NCBI GenBank assembly: GCA_002869465.1
Contig: PKSW01000416.1
Coordinates: 1 to 7,674, forward strand
DNA from: Marinilabiliales bacterium
GTDB lineage: Bacteria; Bacteroidota; Bacteroidia; Bacteroidales; F082
Length of the DNA: 7,674 nucleotides
Reading direction: 5' to 3'
The notes beneath the pieces were generated by a model. The model ran no database searches and had not been told where the DNA came from. It saw nothing but the letters and a program-made list of their open reading frames with translations. This document shows, piece by piece, positions 1 through 6,019 of this stretch; positions within the stretch are counted from its first letter, which is position 1, and the number at the start of each line of letters is the position of its first letter. The translations under genes and the position numbers were made by a program.

Positions 1-1121
1 ACCAATGGGAAGAACTATCATTCGATTATTCATCAATTGATCTTGCTTTTGAATATCAAAAAGTTGTTATCTTTTTTGACTTTGGTAACCCGGGTGATGG
101 TTCAATATATTACTTTGATGACATAAAATTAACCAGTTCTTCTCCTTCAACAGGAATAGCAGGAACATGGAAAGTGGCGCCCGAAGCAGGTTCTCTAGGT
201 GTAGGACCGGGCCAAGGTGATATTTCATGGTGGTCCATCGATGATGCTGGTGTAATTGAAAGAGCATGCTATTATGATGATGAGTATATATTTGGTACCG
301 ATGGTTCGTTCAGCAATGTTTTACAAGATGAAACATGGATAGAAGGATGGCAGGGCGGTAGCGATGCTTGTGGAACACCTGTTGCGCCTCATGATGGTTC
401 TAATCCGGCCACTTTCGTTTTTGACGAAGGTGCAGGTACTGTTACCCTTAATGGATTAGGTGCATATCTCGGGATTCCAAAAGCTTACAACGGAGGAGAA
501 TTAACAACGCCCGCAGATGCTCCGGCTTCCATTACATATATTATTGCTCTCTCAGACGACAGAACAAGAATGACGCTCGATATTGACATTGGAGGTGGAT
601 GGTGGAGATTCATACTTGTTAAAGAAGGAGGTTCAGCACCTTCTCCATTACAAGGCACATGGCAGGTAAAACCTGAAGCCGGATCGCTTGGTGTAGGACC
701 AGGCCAAGGCGATATTTCATGGTGGTCAATCGACGATGCAGGTGTTGCAGACAGAGGTTGTTTCTATGATGACTCCTACGTTTTTGGTGTTGATGGTTCA
801 TTTAGCAATGTATTAGGAGCTGATACTTGGGTAGAAGGATGGCAAGGTGGAACTGATGCATGTGGAACGCCTGTTGCACCTCATGATGGAAATGTTGCTG
901 CTACTTTTAGCTATGACGAAGGAGCTGGTACTGTTACCCTGAATGGAACAGGAGCCTATTTAGGTATACCAAAAGCATATAATGGAGGTGAACTAACAAA
1001 CCCTGCCGATGCACCGGCTTCCATTACATATCTTATAGCTCTGTCTGACGATCAAACAGAAATGACCCTTGATATAGACATTGGAGGCGGCTGGTGGAGA
1101 TTTATCCTTGTAAAAAATTAA
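1..1121 (+). CDS. Surface glycan-binding protein, C-terminal part (CBM4/9-like end plus two Trp-rich repeats); 5' truncated
   Basis: The reading frame is open from base 3 to the TAA at 1119-1121, giving 372 residues with no start in view. The GTG at 174 is an internal valine, because coding continues upstream. Residues 1-47 look like the last strands of a CBM4/9-type jelly roll: a hydrophobic VVIFFDFG strand, then IYYFDDIKL. A short Ser/Thr/Pro linker leads to two repeats, residues 54-208 and 218-372. They align without gaps and differ at about 25 of 155 positions. Each repeat has seven Trp (GTW, SWW, TW, GW, GWW) and two Cys, a composition suited to sugar binding outside the cell. No catalytic motif is visible, so a binding role is inferred. 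The next gene starts 12 bases downstream, suggesting one operon, and that gene seems to carry a related domain. The missing N-terminus is expected to hold a lipoprotein signal. The exact ligand is unknown; beta-1,3-glucan is suggested only by the neighbours. Confidence 0.8.
   Translation, partial: QWEELSFDYSSIDLAFEYQKVVIFFDFGNPGDGSIYYFDDIKLTSSSPSTGIAGTWKVAPEAGSLGVGPGQGDISWWSIDDAGVIERACYYDDEYIFGTDGSFSNVLQDETWIEGWQGGSDACGTPVAPHDGSNPATFVFDEGAGTVTLNGLGAYLGIPKAYNGGELTTPADAPASITYIIALSDDRTRMTLDIDIGGGWWRFILVKEGGSAPSPLQGTWQVKPEAGSLGVGPGQGDISWWSIDDAGVADRGCFYDDSYVFGVDGSFSNVLGADTWVEGWQGGTDACGTPVAPHDGNVAATFSYDEGAGTVTLNGTGAYLGIPKAYNGGELTNPADAPASITYLIALSDDQTEMTLDIDIGGGWWRFILVKN
162..626 (+). repeat. Trp-rich domain repeat, copy 1
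   Basis: This is the first of two in-frame 155-residue units inside the truncated glycan-binding protein. Landmarks in order are GTWK, GSLGVGPGQGDISWWS, CYYDDEYIFGTDGSF, TWIEGWQGG, DACGTPVAPHDG, GAYLGIPKAYNGGEL and GGGWWRFILVK. The offset to copy 2 is 492 bases. The DNA copies differ at many third codon positions while the protein is mostly conserved. That indicates an old duplication under selection rather than a recent copy or an assembly artefact. Confidence 0.9.
654..1118 (+). repeat. Trp-rich domain repeat, copy 2
   Basis: This is the second 155-residue unit, starting GTWQVKPEAG and ending WWRFILVKN at the C-terminus of the protein. All seven Trp and both Cys (in DRGCFYDD and TDACGTP) of copy 1 are kept. 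The differences cluster just before and after the first Cys and around residues 75-90 of the unit. About nine residues rich in Gly, Ser and Pro link the two units. Confidence 0.9.
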
Positions 1122-1133
1122 AAAACATAAACA

Positions 1134-2069
1134 ATGAAAATCATAAATTATATTTTAGTTATAATGCTTGGATTGGCACTCTTCTTAGGTGGTTGCCAGA
1201 AAGAGTATGAAATGGGTGAACTTAAAACACCAACCAACGTAAATTTAACTTTCGAGATTGTGGGTGCTGATGAAGAAAACCCAAATGGGGATGGAAGTGG
1301 ACTCGTAAACTTCGTAGCTACAGCTGATAATGCAATCACCTTTAATTTTTATTTTGGTGATGGAAAAGATAGCCAGATAGCGGCTGATGGGAAGATCACC
1401 CATCAATTTTCAATAAATGGAGTTAATAATTACAACGTAACCGTTTATGCTATTGGAACAGGTGGTATTACGTCAAGTAAATCTGACCAGTTAGAAGTCT
1501 TTAGCAGTTTCTCAGATGATGAAGCAGCGCAGTTCTTAACCGGAGGATCTACTAAATCATGGTATTGGGCTGCAGACCAGACGGGTCATTTAGGTTTAGG
1601 ACCTAATGACAAACCCTATGAGAATGGTGATGAATCATGGCCTGCTTGGTATCAGGCAGCTCCATGGGAAAAAATAGAGTCAACATTGTACCTCTGCGAA
1701 TTTGTTTTTACTCTGGAGAACGGAAACGTAACATTTGAACAACTCAATTCTTCAGGTGAAGCATTTATTCAGGGAATATACTCTGAAGAGCTGGGCCTGG
1801 GAGCCGAAGGTAGCTACCCATGGGATATCGAAGGAGTAAAAAATGTCTCCTTTAGCCCTTCAGCTTCAATTGCAACTGAAACAGGTCAGTATAGGGGAAC
1901 TACAATCAATTACTCTGATGGTGGATTTATGGGATTTTATGCAGGTTCCAGTGAATACGAGATTATTGAAGTAACTGAAAACATTCTAAGGGTGCGTATG
2001 GTTCAGGCAAATGAACCACAATTTGCTTGGTACCATATTTTTACGAATGTTAAACCCGAACCAAAATAA
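1134..2069 (+). CDS. PKD-containing surface lipoprotein, probable glycan-binding protein (SusE-like position)
   Basis: The protein has 311 residues. Residues 1-21 form a lipoprotein signal ending LFLGGC, with Cys21 as the lipidation site. The following QKEYE matches the Bacteroidota surface-export pattern (x-K-acidic), so display on the cell surface is likely. Residues about 34-123 form a PKD-like beta-sandwich with FNFYFGDG in place of the usual WDFGDG. Residues about 139-305 form a second domain: SWYWAADQTGHLGLGP, a Trp-rich stretch (SWPAWYQAAPW), YLCEFVFTLENGNVTF and a final FAWYHIF strand. The order of these landmarks parallels the repeats of the preceding protein (GSLGVGP, SWW, CYYDDEYIFGTDGSF, WWRFILV), so I infer homology. 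It has no catalytic signature. Its place between a glycan-binding protein and GH16 enzymes fits a surface glycan-binding role. The start follows an A-rich leader, 12 bases after the previous stop. A possible intrinsic hairpin lies downstream. Confidence 0.75.
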   Translation: MKIINYILVIMLGLALFLGGCQKEYEMGELKTPTNVNLTFEIVGADEENPNGDGSGLVNFVATADNAITFNFYFGDGKDSQIAADGKITHQFSINGVNNYNVTVYAIGTGGITSSKSDQLEVFSSFSDDEAAQFLTGGSTKSWYWAADQTGHLGLGPNDKPYENGDESWPAWYQAAPWEKIESTLYLCEFVFTLENGNVTFEQLNSSGEAFIQGIYSEELGLGAEGSYPWDIEGVKNVSFSPSASIATETGQYRGTTINYSDGGFMGFYAGSSEYEIIEVTENILRVRMVQANEPQFAWYHIFTNVKPEPK

Positions 2070-2111
2070 TTAAAATTTTATATCATAATGTTTGGTTTTT
2101 GATTGATATAT

Positions 2112-2151
2112 ATGCTGTAAAAAGGGATTTAATATGCCCTTTTTGCAGCAT
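2112..2151 (+). terminator. Strong intergenic hairpin: possible terminator, attenuator or mRNA-end stabiliser
   Basis: Arms 2112-2126 (ATGCTGTAAAAAGGG) and 2137-2151 (CCCTTTTTGCAGCAT) pair over 15 positions, with one G-U wobble and otherwise perfect matches. The 10-base loop is ATTTAATATG. The hairpin lies 42 bases after the stop of the PKD lipoprotein gene and 65 bases before the first GH16 gene, in the only sizeable gap of the window (2070-2216). The downstream side starts CTTGCAATAG and lacks a clean T-run, so it is not a textbook intrinsic terminator. A partial terminator or a 3'-end stabiliser that separates binding-protein and enzyme expression is equally possible. I found no convincing Bacteroidota promoter (TTTG, then TAnnTTTG) in the rest of the gap. 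Confidence 0.5.
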
Positions 2152-2216
2152 CTTGCAATAGCTTAGATGAATTATTGTAAAAACAACATCTTTTAATAAA
2201 ACATAATAATAATCAT

Positions 2217-3533
2217 ATGAAAAAGAATAAATTCCATAAAATCCAAACGGTCTTCACTTATGCCGCTTTGTTTATTTTATTTACATTTTTATTTGTTCAA
2301 ATTGGCTGCAAAAAGGAGGAGGCAGAATATACGCCTGCGTTTGGTATTACCCAAATAGATGCAAATCATGTTCAATACACCAACGAGTCAACTGGTGAAT
2401 ATTATTTTATGACCTGGGATTTTGGTAATGGTACAACTGTTACAACTACGGATAAAAAAGAAAGCTTTGTATTTTATTATTATGAGGCTAAAGATTATGA
2501 AGTATCATTGAGGCTGACAAACTATGTCGGCGGAAATAAAACAGCGACTAAAACAGTGACAATTTCACCTGCCGAACTGATTGAATCGTTCACTGCAGAA
2601 ATTGATCATGATGATCCAAATTATGTTATTCTGACCAATACAAGCCAGGGAACCTATGATTCCTTTAAATGGCTTTATCTCGATATGGAAATCGAAAATG
2701 AATTTGAATACAAAGCTTTTTTTCCTTTTGCGGGCGAATACAATATCCAATTAGTAGTGAACAAAGATGGTGCTGATTATTCAACATCACAACAAGTAGT
2801 AATTGAACAGGACGCTGAGGGATACCTCCCAGGACTTGTGTGGTCTGATGAGTTTAATTATACTGGCAATCCCAATCCTGATAAATGGAATATGGAAACC
2901 GGCGGCGGCGGTTGGGGTAATAATGAGCTCCAGTATTACACAGAGGACAATGCTTATGTTGACAACGGTGTACTTACTATCACGGCAAAGGAAGAATCTG
3001 TTGGTGAAAATGACTACACTTCGTCGCGTATAACAACACAAAACAAATTTGATTTTCAATACGGTAGAATTGAAGCCAGGATCAAATTGCCCTACGGACA
3101 AGGTTTATGGCCTGCATTCTGGATGCTTGGAGAAAATATAAACACTGTTGGCTGGCCAGCATGTGGTGAAACAGATATCATGGAAATGGTTGGGGGAGTC
3201 AACAGTGACAATACAGTTTATTGTACACTTCATTGGGATAATGATGGTGAACATGCTGAGTATGGTAAAAGCTATACACTATCATCAGGAATATTTGCTG
3301 ACGAATTCCACGTATTTTCTGTAACATGGGATGAAAGCGAAATTATTGGATACGTTGATGGAAACCAATATTTTGCAGCTGATATTACACCAGAGCAGCT
3401 CAGTGAATTTCACCAGAATTTCTTCATTATTTTAAATCTGGCGGTAGGTGGCAATTGGCCAGGATCTCCTGATGATACAACCATATTCCCACAAACCATG
3501 GAAGTTGATTACGTGCGTGTATTCCAGGAATAG
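2217..3533 (+). CDS. Surface lipoprotein GH16 endo-beta-1,3-glucanase (laminarinase-like) with PKD modules
   Basis: The protein has 438 residues. A long hydrophobic signal ends VQIGC (Cys31), a relaxed lipobox because Gln sits at -3. The following KKEEAE fits the surface-export pattern, so the enzyme is probably displayed outside. Residues about 42-117 form a PKD module with WDFGNG at 67-72. Residues about 119-197 form a second, degenerate PKD-like module ending GEYNIQLVV. Residues about 205-438 are the GH16 domain: LVWSDEFNY, GGGGWGNNELQYYT, YGRIEARIKLP, WPAFWML, the catalytic motif GETDIMEMVG and the ending TMEVDYVRVFQE. In family terms Glu318 is the nucleophile, Asp320 the helper and Glu323 the acid/base. 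GH16 enzymes of this type cut internal beta-1,3 (or mixed beta-1,3/1,4) glucan bonds with retention. Beta-1,3-glucan is favoured here by the downstream phosphorylase. The next gene, 38 bases on, is a paralogue of the catalytic domain. Confidence 0.9.
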   Translation: MKKNKFHKIQTVFTYAALFILFTFLFVQIGCKKEEAEYTPAFGITQIDANHVQYTNESTGEYYFMTWDFGNGTTVTTTDKKESFVFYYYEAKDYEVSLRLTNYVGGNKTATKTVTISPAELIESFTAEIDHDDPNYVILTNTSQGTYDSFKWLYLDMEIENEFEYKAFFPFAGEYNIQLVVNKDGADYSTSQQVVIEQDAEGYLPGLVWSDEFNYTGNPNPDKWNMETGGGGWGNNELQYYTEDNAYVDNGVLTITAKEESVGENDYTSSRITTQNKFDFQYGRIEARIKLPYGQGLWPAFWMLGENINTVGWPACGETDIMEMVGGVNSDNTVYCTLHWDNDGEHAEYGKSYTLSSGIFADEFHVFSVTWDESEIIGYVDGNQYFAADITPEQLSEFHQNFFIILNLAVGGNWPGSPDDTTIFPQTMEVDYVRVFQE

Positions 3534-3571
3534 GTGAAATAATTTTGGTTAGGATTTAACGCTGAAAAATA

Positions 3572-4399
3572 ATGATAAGAAGTGTATTTTTCTTTCTGGG
3601 CTCTTTGCTAATGATGGCAGGATGTGTAACGAATACATCCGAAAAATCAGCATCGAAAGATGATGACAATTACGTTCTTGTATGGCAAGATGAATTTAAT
3701 TATTCGAGCTTACCCGATTCAACAAAGTGGTCATTCGATACCGAAGGTAATGATGCTGGATGGGGGAACAATGAAGCACAGCATTATACTGATGCAAACG
3801 AAAAAAATGCACGGGTCGATAATGGAATTCTATACATAACTGCTCACAAGCAAAATTTTGAGGGAAAGGAATATACTTCAGCAAGGTTAGTTTCAAAAGC
3901 CGAATGGAAATATGGTAAAATTGAAGTGAATGCCAAATTGCCTAATGCAACCGGAACATGGTCGGCCATTTGGATGATGCCGGGCGGATGGACCTTTGGA
4001 GATGGTAACTGGCCGGATGTTGGTGAAATTGATATCATGGAACATGTAGGCCACGACCTTGGAGTGATTCATGCATCAGCGCATTCAAAAGATTACCAGT
4101 GGCAAAAGAAAACACAAAAAACAGCGACGGTTTTCATTCCTGATGTTGATAAACAATTTCATTCCTACATAATAGAATGGACCCCTGATGTTTTAAATGC
4201 ATATGTTGACGACAGCCTATATTTTGAATACGAAAATGAAGGTATGGGTGAAACCAAATGGCCCTACAACAAACCTTTTTACCTTATATTAAACCTTGCT
4301 GTTGGTGGTGCATGGGGAAGCCTTCAGGGGATAGATGCGGATGCATTTCCCCAAACCATGGAAGTTGATTATGTCAGAGTATATCAAAAGCAGGAATGA
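3572..4399 (+). CDS. GH16 beta-glucanase lipoprotein (laminarinase-like), single-domain
   Basis: The protein has 275 residues. The signal peptide ends LMMAGC, a good lipobox with Cys18. Right after the Cys comes VTNTSEK with no Lys-acidic pair; an acidic KDDD occurs only at 29-32. It therefore lacks the canonical surface-export signal and may face the periplasm, which is an inference. The GH16 domain fills residues about 34-275: LVWQDEFNY, GWGNNEAQHYT, YGKIEVNAKLP, the catalytic motif GEIDIMEHVG (Glu152, Asp154, Glu157), ILNLAVGGAWG and TMEVDYVRVYQ. The size is typical of a bare GH16 catalytic domain. It is clearly related to the preceding enzyme but has no PKD modules and differs in the loop before the active site (MPGGWTFGDGNWPDV against LGENINTVGWPAC), so specificity may differ. 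It starts after AATAATG, 38 bases from the previous stop; the MFS gene begins 18 bases after its own stop. Confidence 0.9.
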   Translation: MIRSVFFFLGSLLMMAGCVTNTSEKSASKDDDNYVLVWQDEFNYSSLPDSTKWSFDTEGNDAGWGNNEAQHYTDANEKNARVDNGILYITAHKQNFEGKEYTSARLVSKAEWKYGKIEVNAKLPNATGTWSAIWMMPGGWTFGDGNWPDVGEIDIMEHVGHDLGVIHASAHSKDYQWQKKTQKTATVFIPDVDKQFHSYIIEWTPDVLNAYVDDSLYFEYENEGMGETKWPYNKPFYLILNLAVGGAWGSLQGIDADAFPQTMEVDYVRVYQKQE

Positions 4400-4417
4400 T
4401 CGCTTGGAAAAAAAATA

Positions 4418-5980
4418 ATGAAAGAAAATAATAGAGGATATGTTGTCTTAATCTCATTAATTGTAGCTCTCGGTGGCTTTTTAATGGGATTTGATGCCTC
4501 TGTTATTTCAGGTGTGGTAAAATTTATTGAGCCGGAATTCGATTTAACAAAAATTGAATTGGGTTGGGCAGTCAGTTCCCTAACGCTCACAGCTACGCTG
4601 GCCATGATGATTGCCGGACCTTTGAGCGATAAATTTGGAAGAAAGCGACTACTTTCCTTTGCCGCTGTACTCTATGCCATTTCTGCCATTGCTTCGGCAT
4701 TGGCGCCCACATTTATTTTTCTTGTCATTGCCCGGATGATCGGTGGTTTTGGTGTGGGTGCTTCACTAATCATTGCCCCGATGTACATTGCCGAAATCGC
4801 TCCTCCTAAAATAAGGGGGACCATGGTCTCGTTCAACCAGTTAAACATCGTCATCGGTATTTCAGCAGCTTTTTTTACAAACTACCTCATCCTTAAGTTA
4901 GGGCAATCAGAAGCAGAATGGGCGCAAGCCTTTAAATTTGACCATTACAACTGGCGTTGGATGTTGGGGCTGGAAATGTTTCCTGCCTTGATATACTTTT
5001 TTTCGCTGGTCATTGTTCCACGAAGCCCGCGTTGGTTGGTGATGAAGGGCTACTACGAGGAAGCCCTGAAAACAATGCAAAAAGCCAGCGGTGAGACAGC
5101 TGCTCTAAACGATATTAAAGCCATAAAAGAAAGTATTCAGGAGGATTCCAATAAAAAGAAATCAAGCCTGAAAGATATTTTTAATCCCGCATTGAGGACC
5201 GTGCTGATCATTGGGCTTGTTTTGGCTGTTTTGCAACAGATCACCGGAATAAACTCTGTATTTTTTTATGCACCAATGATTTTTGAACAATCGGGTATAG
5301 GAACGAACGCGGCATTTTCACAAGCAATTTACGTTGGACTTGCTAACCTTGTTTTTACGATCCTGGCGATGTTCCTGATTGATAAAGTAGGACGCAAATT
5401 GTTACTCATTGTAGGTATGTTTGGGATTGCCATTTCCATGTTTTTACTGTCATATGGATTTGGTTCAGCAACGTACACACTGACCGAAAAATCAATATCT
5501 GAATTACCTGCGGCTGTTGACAAACAAAAACTGGAAAGCCTTCAAAATGCAACTTTTACCTACGTTAGTGGATTCAAATCGGCCGTTGCGGATGCCTTGG
5601 GTGAGGATGACTTTATGGCTCACGAAGTGGAAATATTAAAAAGTGCCACAGCACTTAATGCAAACTTAATCCTGCTTGGAATCCTTGCCTTTGTCGCTTC
5701 ATTTGCAGTTTCAATCGGGCCTGTTATGTGGGTACTTTTTTCCGAATTGTTTCCAAACACAATCAGGGCGGTGGCCATTTCATTTGTTGGTTTCGTCAAT
5801 TCGGTGGTCAGTTTCCTGGTTCAGCTGGTTTTTCCATGGGAGTTGGAAACCATAGGTAACTCAATGACCTTCCTTATTTATGGATTGTTTGCCGCCGCGG
5901 GATTGTTGTTTGTGTTGACGAAAGTACCTGAAACAAAAGGAAAATCGTTGGAAGAACTAGAAAAAATATTAGTTAAATAA
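4418..5980 (+). CDS. MFS sugar porter (sugar:H+ symporter type) in the inner membrane
   Basis: The protein has 520 residues with about 12 hydrophobic segments. Sugar porter signatures appear in order: GFDASVISG in TM1, SDKFGRKR after TM2, KIRG and SFNQLN near TM4-5, PRSPRWL before the central loop (usually PESPRWL), QQITGIN (273-279) in TM7, DKVGRK after TM8, GPVMWVLFSELFP (434-446) in TM10 and VPETKGKSLEELE at the C-terminus. Gln273, Gln274, Asn279 and Trp438 match positions that bind hexose or xylose in XylE/GLUT-type carriers, so glucose or a small glucoside is a reasonable cargo. An unusual hydrophilic stretch of about 60 residues (350-412) lies between TM9 and TM10, where this family normally has a short loop; by topology it should be periplasmic. 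The gene is packed between GH16 and phosphorylase genes, so it probably imports the products of glucan breakdown. Whether it carries glucose or laminari-oligosaccharides cannot be told from sequence. Confidence 0.92.
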   Translation: MKENNRGYVVLISLIVALGGFLMGFDASVISGVVKFIEPEFDLTKIELGWAVSSLTLTATLAMMIAGPLSDKFGRKRLLSFAAVLYAISAIASALAPTFIFLVIARMIGGFGVGASLIIAPMYIAEIAPPKIRGTMVSFNQLNIVIGISAAFFTNYLILKLGQSEAEWAQAFKFDHYNWRWMLGLEMFPALIYFFSLVIVPRSPRWLVMKGYYEEALKTMQKASGETAALNDIKAIKESIQEDSNKKKSSLKDIFNPALRTVLIIGLVLAVLQQITGINSVFFYAPMIFEQSGIGTNAAFSQAIYVGLANLVFTILAMFLIDKVGRKLLLIVGMFGIAISMFLLSYGFGSATYTLTEKSISELPAAVDKQKLESLQNATFTYVSGFKSAVADALGEDDFMAHEVEILKSATALNANLILLGILAFVASFAVSIGPVMWVLFSELFPNTIRAVAISFVGFVNSVVSFLVQLVFPWELETIGNSMTFLIYGLFAAAGLLFVLTKVPETKGKSLEELEKILVK

Positions 5981-6019
5981 CAGAATGAAAAGAAATTAAG
6001 AAGTTGTGTTTTTGATTGT

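Noticed and set aside
174..176. GTG as the start codon of the first protein
   Set aside because: The same frame stays open to the window start and encodes a plausible beta-sandwich end; GTG lies inside the first repeat (GTWKVAPEAG), so it is an internal valine.
162..1118. Repeat pair as an assembly duplication
   Set aside because: The copies differ at many third codon positions and about 25 amino acids, so they are genuine diverged copies.
2070..2216. Promoter or small gene in the largest intergenic gap
   Set aside because: No good TTTG / TAnnTTTG pair at plausible spacing and no small reading frame with a convincing start; only the hairpin stands out.
2787..3101. Minus-strand reading frame of 104 codons
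   Set aside because: It lies wholly inside the GH16 gene on the opposite strand, is rich in unlikely residue runs, and shows no recognisable domain or signal.
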